Source of the DNA: Lingula anatina
Taxonomy: Eukaryota > Brachiopoda > Lingulata > Lingulida > Lingulidae
Assembly (NCBI RefSeq): GCF_001039355.2
Contig: NW_019775676.1
Location: 1 to 64,000 of the forward strand
Direction of reading: 5' to 3'
DNA: 64,000 bases
Both the position numbers and the translations under genes were made by a program. Within the stretch, counting starts at the first letter, position 1, and every line of letters starts with the position of its first letter. Positions 1 to 10,800 of this stretch are shown here, in pieces. The notes beneath the pieces are model-generated. The model was not told where the DNA came from, searched no databases, and saw nothing but the letters and a program-made list of their open reading frames with translations.

Positions 1-1025
1 CATCTGTACAGGTACTTGTGTCTCATGCCTTAATGTGGAATGCCTTAATTATATATTGGACATTCGCCCTTTTCTCATTCATTTATTTTGCAAGTGATGA
101 GTAAGTAGAAACTACTGAGATCAACAAAACAATATTTCTAAGAACTGTTGGTTTGGTTATTTCATTAAAACTGATCCATTCTTTGGAAACAAAAGAAAAG
201 CACCTATATCACCCAAGAAGACGGACATGTAATCTTTTAAAGTATTTTTTTAAAAATGATTTTAGTAGCAAAAGTTTTTTTTATCCTTCGAGATTTTTTT
301 TAGTTTTAACCACGTCTCGTTTTTGTTCCGCTTCCGATAATATATAGAACATGATAGTATTTTCGCCATAGGCCTACCGCGAACGCTATTCATACAGGTA
401 AAATAGATGACAGATTATTATCGCGAACTTAAGAATAAAATAGTGGGAGAGCCTACGACATTTTTTCAAAAAGATAATGTTGCAATCAATTTCAGGGGCG
501 GATTCAGAGATATTTTCTGACAGTCTTCCAAATTATCTTTGTTGATCCATTGTTCATTTTTGACCGTCTTCCGACCGAAAAAATAAGATACCCGTCAATG
601 TAAACTTGAAAATCTGACCGTCTTCCGGAAGACCCAGAAGACGACCTAAATACGCCCCTGAATTTACAGACGCAATATACGGGATCCAATTCAGAAATAA
701 TTTCTAATTTCTGAATCCCAAATCTCATGAAGGACGAGGGGGGGGGGGGGGTAGGCTGGGTGCCCTCCAGCCCTGATATTTAAGGCAAGGGTTCTCTAAA
801 AGCATATACGTTCTCTAATTACAACAGAAGTAGAAGATTAACAAACCAATACAAATATTATAATGTGCAGTGATATGCAAGTGATTAGGTTTTCATGTGT
901 TGAGTAGAAAATAAAAATGAGGACATCATCGAAACCGAATGAAGCGATAATGATAGGAAAAGTAAAGACAAGAGCGCTGATATTGTGCCAACACAGGTGA
1001 GTATGTAAACACAGGTGAGATTTAC
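1..1025. other. Intron of the left-edge sushi gene
   Basis: No exon of the left-edge gene could be supported here. The stretch holds one complete short TIR element (493-660, listed separately) and a poly-G run at about 739-751. The small open frames on both strands have no recognisable domain. Confidence 0.5.
493..660. mobile_element. MITE with CAGGGGCGGAT-type ends, 168 bp
   Basis: The element begins CAGGGGCGGATTCAG and ends CCTAAATACGCCCCTG, which is an imperfect inverted repeat. It is flanked on both sides by AATTT (488-492 and 661-665), a possible target-site duplication. Related ends occur at 24363, 49331-49606, 56685-56936 and about 58223. It has no coding capacity, so it is a non-autonomous DNA element. 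The termini resemble hAT-type MITEs, but an 8-bp duplication is not seen, so the superfamily is not settled. Confidence 0.6.
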
Positions 1026-1605
1026 CTGTACACGGGTCAGGACCATCCCAGCTAAGATCAGGTAGACAAGTGCGCTCAAACATGTCACCGTTGAGACATC
1101 GGAATTGGCACACGGAGCCCGGTTTGAAAGACTTCCCCTTCAGCATAGCTTGGGAGAATGGCTGTCCATTGCTGGTCAAGCAGTCCGTGGCATAGCCTAC
1201 CCCACGAGACAGCGGTGGGCAGTGCCCGGCTGATGATTGAATTTAAAAATAAAATGTACAGATCAAAGGTATTTATTATCATAGCTCATAAATGTACAAT
1301 TCTACAAGTATGCTGATGGTTATACTGCTTTACATAAAAGGAGAATAGAATATAAACAACAAAATATTTGTTTTAATTATTTCTACGGATATTATACCCA
1401 TTGTGCAGTGGTTATAAAATGAGGAAATTATTTTCTATGCGTTGAGTATTTGGAATTAGAAATACACCATTTTAAGATTTTTCACTGTTGTCACGTGATA
1501 TTTTACTTTTTATCCGTGCATGTGTGTATAAATGAAACAAATATTAAGCTTACCAAACACAGCATTAAGGGTACAGATGCATAGTATAATAACTGCTCTT
1601 CCCAT
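1026..1605 (-). CDS. Sushi-domain secreted or membrane protein, 5' part only
   Basis: Two exons of a minus-strand gene that runs off the left edge. Exon 1 (1554-1605) starts at an ATG at 1605 and encodes a short hydrophobic signal peptide (MGRAVIILCICTLNAVF), ending in a consensus donor (gtaagc) in phase 1. Exon 2 (1026-1229) follows an AG acceptor in matching phase and encodes a sushi/CCP-like module: GHCPPL near the start, then VCQFRC, a TC pair, LSW, and a final PC before a gtaaat donor in phase 1. Phase-1 borders are typical of shuffled extracellular modules. The gene lies downstream of the large minus-strand receptor gene, whose stop is at 6319, so it is a separate gene and not its 3' end. 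The rest of the protein is outside the window. The next exon is not visible in 1-1025. Confidence 0.7.
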
Positions 1606-2340
1606 CACTCCAAGGAAGCAGACGCTTACGCGGTTTTCCTTTAAAACCACCGAATAATTAAAATATTTGTATTTTTCGTCTACGAAGAATTTTGAATGTC
1701 TCTGCCTTTCAGTTACAATAAAGTAAAATGACTTGATCTATATGTCCTTGACTGCAACAACGTAACCGGATTTAGATCTGTGGAAATTTGTGATTAAGTG
1801 GAATGTTTACCGTGTGATGACAGATGATACCTTTTGCATCCTCAAATCTGATTGGCTGAGAAGGTCACCGCACCACACATTACCTCAAGGCGCCATTTCT
1901 TCCGCCCAGGAATATAGTTCCTAAGGATTGTTCTCGATAAGTTAGGAGGGATTTGGCATCTCAAAATATTAAAGTCATGTTGTCTGCTTAGAATCTCTTT
2001 ATTTATTTTCCTGAGGAAAGAATTGACTGGAACAGGGATGTCCTGTCCTTTACAATAAGCTTTATTATAAGTGTTGGCAATACTCTCAAAAAAAAAAAAA
2101 AAATACAGTGCCGATTTGTAAAGCTGAAAGTCTGCACTTCTTTGTGTCTGTAGTAAGATTCTATGAGTTAATGTCTATATATTTGAATTAAATGGACTTT
2201 TGCTGAAGATGTTTCTCCTTCTTGTGGCAGTGCCTTCAATATCATCACATCCCACTTATATCATGCCCGCACACATCAGTCCTGTCACATTCCGGGTGGA
2301 CATGTTAAAAATATAGCCGCCATGTAAACGGCAGTCATCA

Positions 2341-2608
2341 CTAGGACTGGATTCCCATACCTAGATTCATCTAACAGGATCGATCTATCTCCGAGGGGTT
2401 TCTTGCTAAATTGCTTTCAGCTTAAGTGGCTTAGATGTCTGGGATGCCTACTAATCAAAGCTGTTTAACGATAGTTAATTATCCCCTAGTAGCCTCAGTA
2501 GGCGTGCCAGACATCTAAGCCGCTTTAGTGGATTGCAATTTAGCGAAAATCCCCTCGGAGATAGATTGATCCACAGTTAGTACGATAGTGTCTGGGAATG
2601 GTCCCTAG
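2341..2608. repeat. Foldback (long inverted repeat) element, copy 1
   Basis: The two halves are imperfect reverse complements. CTAGGACTGGATTCCCA at the left pairs with TGGGAATGGTCCCTAG at the right. Further in, GATCGATCTATCTCCGAGGGG pairs with CCCCTCGGAGATAGATTGATC, and GGCTTAGATGTCTGG pairs with CCAGACATCTAAGCC. The centre contains AGTTAATTATCCCC. A related copy lies at about 50695-50924 inside an intron of the ACAD fusion gene. This is the structure of a foldback MITE; no protein is encoded. Confidence 0.65.
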
Positions 2609-2789
2609 GGCTCTCACACCCAGGGTGACAATCTCAGGGTGATCTAAACAGAGGATTTTCCTGTATAAAAAGTGCCCTTTTAAGAGTTCTATTAAGTCCA
2701 GGGTGACAGTAATCCCGTGTTACATGATGAATAGGCCTATATGATGAAACTAAGGGTAACGAATGTAGGAGGAACAAAGTATCCCAGAT

Positions 2790-2970
2790 AGCAAAGAGTG
2801 GTCGCGCCAACGTCGGCCCGACGACTTTGCCTCCGTCGGGCCAACGTTGGCAGACGACGTCGGTTCGAAGTCGGCGTGTCCGGCGGCCCGCCGTCGGCCC
2901 ACCGGTGGTCTGCCACCCTTTTGCCAACGTCGCACCGACGCTGGGCCGACGTCATTATGGATAAACGGCG
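2790..2970. repeat. GC-rich patch of degenerate GCCAACGTCGG-type repeats
   Basis: About 180 bp of markedly GC- and CpG-rich DNA in an otherwise AT-rich context. It is made of variants of GCCAACGTCGG, CCGACG and GGCCCG on both strands, so it is partly self-complementary. It ends near the only ambiguous base of the window (2971). Open frames on both strands (2634-2927, 2737-2991, 2798-3022) are a by-product of the base composition and match no family I know. It may be part of a mobile element; no termini could be fixed. Confidence 0.45.
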
Positions 2971-5900
2971 NATGGTACGTCCTAAAGACATGTTGCTGTT
3001 ACTGATCTACAACTCAGAGTAGCTGCAATCATAAAGTAAAGCCGCGAGAGGTCTGAAACTACAGCCGCTTGTGTACATATAGGAGCGTTATCATGAAAGC
3101 ACTGTTGTCTGGATCACGACAACCATGTAGTACAGAAATGATCGGAAACCCAGGGTAACGTTAATCATGTGCTAATATCGAGAAACAGGAGCCATGACAG
3201 GCAAGGTGAACGGCTGGCGTTGATCTATATGTAGAGGAGAGACAGAAATGACAGATGTCGTGACTAAATCGCATGGTGGCGGTAACCTAATGTTAAATCA
3301 GGAGATAGACACGGCGGTCACGTTGAACCCCAAGGTGACCGCTAACGTGCCAGGCGTGCGCTGACTATGACAATATATAGGAGCGTCGCCACACTTTGTT
3401 TGGATGTTTCACAGGTGTGACAGGGATATCTGATCAAGTGAAGAATTCACTGGATCTATCCCCCCCCCCCCTTAGCACGGGATCAGTATTCCCCACAGTC
3501 TTTTTAAACAACACTTCTTGTATTATAACAAGCAATACGAAACGAAACCAAGCAATTTTCCCAACCCGTGACCTGCATATTAACACAGTGAAACTTTCCT
3601 CGTCTGCTGTTTCATATTTATGACTTGTGCCAACACCCCTTTCCTCCCCAGCCCCCACCTCTACTAAGTAAATACCTGGTTTCGCACTTGGACGAATAAA
3701 TGCATAAAAACAGTTTGTAAAGTCTAAAACGCAGGCGCTCTATAGGAGTTTGTTGATAATTTGCTGAGAGGGATATATTTAGCTCTGGTACTCTCTGGGT
3801 GTTGTCAGCAATGGTATGCTGGCAAAATAAAGAGTCACCATCCTCTCCCTGACCCTCAGGGTGCTCGCTAGCATATTCAGGTGTGGATGGTGAGTCACAG
3901 TTAGACCTGTCTCACCCAAATCAATTCTTTAATGGCATTTAACTTCAATATTCCGTAATACTATACATTCCTTTTTTTTTTCAATAGGTTCGTTTGAATT
4001 TAAAAACAGGTTCGCTGACATTGATCCAAGGAAACAAGTGACAGACTTATAGACTTTCTTACATTTGCTTCCTGGTTCACACACACAGCAAACTACTAGC
4101 TTTGGCATTAATGTATTAACTTTGAATCAATATATATTTGTATGGACATTTAGTGGACTTTGTCATGAATCGTTATGTAATTTTTAAGCGGTTTGTGTAC
4201 CTGGAGAGAGTATAGGACAACCAAGGCCTGGGGGGGGGGGGGTGTCAGATTTTTGTGACTTATTTTTCCTTCCTTACAGTCCATATATCAGTTAAGCATA
4301 TTTTAATAAAAGATTTTAAAAATATGATGTGTTTGCTTGATTTATACACCTGCATGAAGCGGTTTGTCTGGTCTACAGGGTAAGACTCACGTATTATCTT
4401 TCAGCAAAGCTATCCATAGTGTCGAATTTACTTTGTGTAAAGCTAGACAAAAATCTGATTAAAACATGTTCATTGGTATTCATATTAGGTTGGTATTCCC
4501 TGGTATGATAAAGTATCTATTATATGTCGATAACTCATTTCTTGTATAAAAACACGCCCTCTCTGTATGTCTTTCTCTCCTCTGTGTGTGGCTGGGTGTG
4601 AGTGCTCTGATTTTTTATGCCAATTTTCTTTCAGGAATTAAAAACAATCAAGATATAGAATATCTTACAGTGTAATAGGCAATCCAATTCATTTCTGTAT
4701 TGTAGCCAAAAATGCTAGCGCGCAATTGCGTGACAAGAATACTCACAGTCGCATAGCGCATCCTTGTTTAAAGGAAAAAGACACACCACTATGAGTGGAA
4801 GGAACAGAAATGTACGGGCACAACTGGAACCAGGCAAAAAAAAAGTGAGGAAGAAAAACACAGTTGCGCCCGAAGCGTGTGCGTCACTGATAGTAGCTAT
4901 AAATCTCACCACGCTGCGCTTATATTACGTGACGTTTTCGAATGTTTGCTGATATAATTACAAATAGCAAAATGCCGCGGGATTTTTTTTTTTTTTTTTT
5001 TTGTGGTTGTTCTGTCAAATCGCGCTATATAGGGTTAGGCTTTTCTTGGAAAGAAAACATTCTATAACCTAGCCCACGATAAATAAAAAGCCTGGCTGCT
5101 TGAAAGAAATATGATGATCAGACTTTTTCGAACTATTAGTCTATGAACATAAAAGATATAGATAAGAATTTCTTGAGAGAGATAATATAATGAACAGAAT
5201 GTTGAGAACCTCTACTGGATTACAAATACAGGAAAAGGCTTTGAGTGATTCATAACTAATCAAAGTATGTATTACGGTATTTCAACTGTTTAAAAACAAT
5301 ATTTTTGTTCTCAGTTTTTTTACAGCACCGCTTTGTATGAGGGATATTTATACACTACACGTATAAGCAGCAAATACTGATTGTAATCAAAACATTTCAC
5401 TCCACTCTCCCTCCCTCCCTTCCCACGACCCGCCGGTAGAAATTTTACAGCTGTTAATTTCTAATCATACGTTTGTAACAACCCTGATAAGCTGTATTAA
5501 TTTCTCCGACTTAATTAAGACTGCGCTTGGACAGACAGACAAATAGATTCGCTTCTCTCTCAAGTATAAAATTAATCAAGGTCACTAGCGCACAAAATCT
5601 CTCCTGTTCTTCGACTATGGGTTTAACGGGGCATGACGTTGATTTTTTCTTTTTTTTTTCTTTTTATTTTCTGCATCAAATAAGGCAAATTTGTTACTGA
5701 TGGTAAATTTATTTATAAAATTATTCATTTGTTGTTTTAAACATGAAGCCTTAATTTCATTAGTTGTAAAAAAATAAAACGAGATTACACGTGGACATCC
5801 ATACTGGCGAAAGATGACAACGAATTACAATAATAATGCGTTAAAAAAGGAATACGAGATTATCGACACGATCACAAAGTTAAGACAATAGGATTCATAA

Positions 5901-6272
5901 CATCAATAATAGTCGTTGGCAGCAAAGGAGAGGGGAGGGGCACTATTTACATTTAAAAAAAAATAATCTCTTGGGGACTTTTTTAAAAGTTCCCGCAAAG
6001 TACAGCTATGAAGTACAACAGTCCCCTCCTCCTCCATACATTTTTATCAGCCTGCTACTCTGAATAGTAATGTTTTAATTTGTAAGTGACCGTTCTATTT
6101 CTAATGTATATAACAATCAATGTTTTGCATGATATATATAATGAAGTCTCTTTTTGTTTTTCAATAAATAAACAAACAAACAAATTAATTAAATAAATAA
6201 ATAAAATAATAAGAGAATCAAGTCGACTATATGTATTATAAATCACTTTAGTCTTTACAGTGGAGTATTCTT

Positions 6273-6278
6273 TTTATT
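6273..6278 (-). terminator. Candidate polyadenylation signal of the large minus-strand gene
   Basis: AATAAA on the minus strand about 40 nt beyond the TAA stop at 6319. This would give a very short 3' UTR. The cleavage site is not defined, and other AATAAA hexamers occur further downstream in this AT-rich DNA. Confidence 0.35.
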
Positions 6279-6318
6279 TGTTCACAATTCAATCGTAGCA
6301 GAGTTGTCTTTGTTTGGC

Positions 6319-7762
6319 TTATGCCTTAGTCACGTGACTTCTCCTCCATCTGTAAGAAAATGATATTTCTATTAAAATCTAAAAATTATACTAATATATT
6401 ATGATACAGAAAAAAATTGCACGAAATCTGTATTGAGTGAAAATTTTATACATGATCTTCAATTAAGTAAAATTTATATGCATATTATGTAATCCTAGAC
6501 CTAATTTACGTTGCCCTAATTTGCATTTGTGTTGTTATTTTTATTTTCATTTAACATGGATCATACGAATTAAGCTTCATGCGATCAATACTGAGATTTG
6601 TACAACAATATAGTAAACAAATATTTTGCTGTTTGTTTACAATGAAATAATATAGCTATGGACAGATTAATTTATCAATTAGTATATACCATACATATAA
6701 TTAAACGCAAACTAAATAAAACAATAATCATAATGATAAAAGATACCTACCCAATGGTAAACGTAGCCACTATGGAGGCAACAAGAAGAATAGCTGAGCT
6801 GGTAAAACTAGCAATCACCCAGTCCCTGTCTGCAGCTACGCTTCCGAGGAATACAATATTGTCATAGGTTGTGGGCTCTAGAATATAATATGAAATAACA
6901 GATAGTGGTACCTAGGCTATCATAGAGAGGGATGATGTGTCATGGGTAAGAGTCTAATCTCGCGCTACCTGTCAGCAATACAAACACATATAAACGCACC
7001 AATGCACAAACATACATACAGACATTTCTGTACACACACAAATGCACGAACACACAAACGCAGACGCACAAACAAAAATTTCAGTGTTAAAAGACAAACA
7101 CATACATGCAAACGCATATATACATAAACACACGCACGCACACAACAATTATTTTTTCAAGAAAGTGATCAACTCTATCTTTCCTGGAATATGATTTTGT
7201 TCTTCACAAAACAACCTTAAACCAAATTTGAAATCCAATCCACCGACTCATGAATTATTTAGGTTAGGTTTCCCACATGTTACGTTTATCTTTTTCGCAA
7301 TACACAAAACTACACATAAATGTCTTTTAATGATATGTTTTTCCAGTTACCCCAAAAAGACACTGGTCTTTATAATGCATCAATGGGGTCTTAACAAATG
7401 ACGTCAACACTGACCACATTTTCTCTTATTATATTATATTATATTATATTATATTATATTATATTATATTATATTATTCATTATACATATATGTTATATA
7501 TCTTTTCACCTGTGATAACTGTTTATTAATATGAACATACCTATACAGAGGGAAGCGTTATAGGAGCCTACATCATTGGTGGTCATCTGTCCAGGACAAG
7601 GGACACACTCTAACTGCCCCTCCTGGTCCTGGTAGCTGGATACTGGACACTCCACACAGTCTGACCGCTGTACGTCATAGTATGTACCCACCGGACACTG
7701 GACTGGGAGAGGGAAAGAGAAAGTGTGTGGAACTTATAATGTATATAGCACCTTTTCTCTCT

Positions 7763-7821
<59 letters not shown>

Positions 7822-10800
7822 GGAAAGCGTATTGTACCACCTTCATATTTTTTAAAATATTAAAATAAATTAAAATTCAAGAAACTAAATGACCATAAAT
7901 GTATATCATAACTTGCAAACGTGTGAACTGTATTCAATTTCTTTTTGTACACAGCTAAAATAATTTCTCTTTTTGTTTATTAATTGTGTGAAGTGATCCA
8001 TTTCGAAATAAGCTTATACAACCAAATTTACCCCTTTAACTTTTATCTTTTTTGATTGAATGGCTCAAAAATACTTCGTTCAATATACAAAGTGGCCAAT
8101 ACATTGCATACATTTCTAATAAAATATTATTTCTAATAAAAAGAAGAAAGTGGTATAGAAACTCACCACAGTATGTGTCCCTTATCACGGCCCCAGGGCG
8201 ACATTTAAGGGTTGGCGACACTACTGACCTCTTGGGATCTGCTGTCAAACTAGTGCCACTGATGTTCAACGTCAGATTGCCGGACTCCACAAACTCTTGA
8301 ACAGAACTCGACAGGAGATTCAATTTTTCCTTCAGGGACGACACGTCTGTATCGTTGCTCATTTCGCTTGTCGCATTAGTAAGGATGACAAAATCGACGC
8401 TAACGCTGCTTCTTGTTCTAGACGTTGTCTCTCTCTTTCGTCGTCGTCTAAAGTCAAAATCTCCCGGAAAATCCGGGAAACCGGATCCAGTGGCAGTATT
8501 ACACACAACCGTCACTGATGAGACTTCGCAAGCCCCGTCGTCACAAAGGCCAGCTTGCGCAAAAATACTAAGCTCCAAGAGACTCTGAAAGTCCGCCCTT
8601 ATTTCAGCAGTGGCAGCCGCCGACACGCAGTCTCCCTCGTACTCATGGAACTGTATACGACCGTTGACCTCTCCAGAGTTGGGAAAAAACCGCGGTGCAC
8701 AGGTGAACGGCAAGAAAGGCAAAGGCGGTAGCCACTGTCCACTATCTATACCACAAGTGTACGCAGGTTGAGGGAAGGCAAACGGCGGAAATTCGTATTG
8801 GTCATTGCAGTGCAAAGTGCAGAGAGTAGTGAACTTGATGGTGCTGCAGGCCTTGGCGCCATGTATCGGAGGTTGTATGTCGGGGCATCGGCGCGCTGAG
8901 GAAGCGAAAATGTGCAGGGCTCGTTATATTAATGATACAGATGCTTATCACTGTATAATATTACTGCAACTTTTTTACGATGAGCATCTGACGTCAGTTT
9001 ACAATGCATACAGTAATATTATATTAGTACTGTGCATAATAAAACAGTTAAGTACCGGTACTTCCAAGTGGCATTCAATCTAAAAGTCTTCTATAACAGT
9101 GTAAATAACTGATGGTTAATTTTGATATATGAAGAATGTTGAACTTTTAATAAACATACAACCAATCATTTTCATATTAACAAAGGATGGAAAAGTATCA
9201 TTCAAATGAAATATAACATAGAAATGTCCATTTACTAAAATATCCTACCTACAACAGCGATGCCCATAACACACTTCCCAGTGTTCCCCGCGGCATCACG
9301 TGCTGTGCACGTGACCTCGAACCTGCCGAGCGGAAATGACCCCCATTCACGGTCACAGGATGACGTAATCACGCCAACGTTATCTTCAAACACTGGTCTC
9401 TCAAACTGAACATTTGTCTCACTGCCTCTGGCTTCAAAAATTTGGTTATCTGGACACGCTAGGGGGTGCGGGGCTTCTTGGTCTGTATAAAAAATAGCAT
9501 GTTCTAAAAATAATGTTTAATGCATATGCGAATGTCATACTTGATATCAGTGGACAATAATGGCTATCAATAAGCAAGGAAATCGTATCTCAATGTAAAC
9601 GTAGCAACCTAAACTACATTAAAATATTAGATACACAGTTGTAATTTATTAAAAAAGAGGAAAATGGCATTACTTTCTTAAGTTAGATTCAGTAACGCAT
9701 ATTACTAGAATCTTAAGTTTTTAAATTCATTTAGATTATAGGAATTCATTCGGTTCACCTTTTACAGTGATTGTGAAGGAGCAGGTTGACGTCAGTCCAT
9801 ACGAGTCTGTGGCCGTGTAGGTTATTCTATGACTGCCCACGCCTAACCTCACAGTGTCCGATACCACGAACAAAGGAGTGACCGTCAGGGATAATTGCCT
9901 GCCTGAAATGGAAAACGGTACGAGTCTAAGATGAACAACTGTCATACACTGCAAATCAATTTGCCTAATATGCTTTAAACTATATGGCTCTTTTTATGGG
10001 TACCTTAGTTCATGATACTGTAGTTGCTTTTATATATAACAGCATTTTCAGCATGCTTTAAATCACGAACAGCTGCATCATAAGCAAGTACATCACTGTA
10101 GTGGTAGTAAGGTACTTTTAGCAATTATTTCTCTTACAATTATACATTTGTTGCGGGAACCGAGGTATTTGTAAATAAACATTTCCATTTGTTCCCAAAA
10201 ATGCAATGTACCTCTATCTTAACCACTGTTAATCCATTACAGGGCATATTTGTAAATATGAGCATGTACAAAATATTTTTTTCAATAAATAATAAATAAA
10301 CAACATAAAAATGCGGTGCTTGTATTAATCTTTGGCATCCATGTTGTTACATTACCTTTACTGTCAAAAGCACGTGGCACGCCCCACGTGACCTCTGTGT
10401 AGTCTTTATTGACGTACGTGGAGACGATGGTGTTTCTAGGACAGGTATCTTTAAAGTCTGGGGGTGGGATAGCTGTCAAAAACAAAACACATCTATTTAA
10501 ATCAAACTAATCTCCTACCCTTCAAATAGTGGGTTATAGAACCACCATGTTACTAGGATAGGTCTTTTTATACATGGCACAGCAAAACCCAGCTATTTGG
10601 AATAGGCTGCGTACTTTAAATACAGCCAGTGTTGACCAATAACTGTTTCGCTTTGAGATAAATGCTTGAAACTTAGCCAGGTTGCTTAAAATAGTAATAT
10701 TACTATTTTTTGATGTGAAACTAGTAGCTGCTTTTTCTCTTAGCTCAAGTGATTATTGCCCCAAAATGGCTACTTAATGAATATCTGACCACGTCATTTA

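Larger units (their letters stand above)
1606..6318. other. Intergenic region between the left-edge sushi gene and the large minus-strand receptor gene
   Basis: No convincing exon was seen in 4.7 kb. The stretch contains the foldback element at 2341-2608, the GC-rich patch at 2790-2970, homopolymer runs (poly-A at 2090-2102, poly-G at 4230-4241, poly-T at 4984-5002) and AT-rich unique sequence. The promoter of the left-edge gene should lie just above 1605, but no confident TATA or initiator element was found. Short frames (for example 4764-4952) look like chance. Confidence 0.5.
6319..7702 (-). other. Gene 2 C-terminus: GCC2/GCC3 module, transmembrane helix and short tail
   Basis: Exon 7541-7702 encodes a GCC2/GCC3 (ephrin-receptor-like) Cys motif: [32 protein letters not shown]. 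Exon 6751-6877 encodes EPTTYDN and a hydrophobic helix ([19 protein letters not shown]). Exon 6319-6349 adds [10 protein letters not shown] and a TAA stop, so the cytoplasmic tail is only about ten residues and basic. A short tail suggests a co-receptor, a decoy or a shed ectodomain rather than a signalling receptor. Confidence 0.8.

Noticed and set aside
2634-3022. Arg/Pro-rich frames over the GC-rich patch
   Set aside because: They are open on several frames and both strands because of base composition, and include the ambiguous base.
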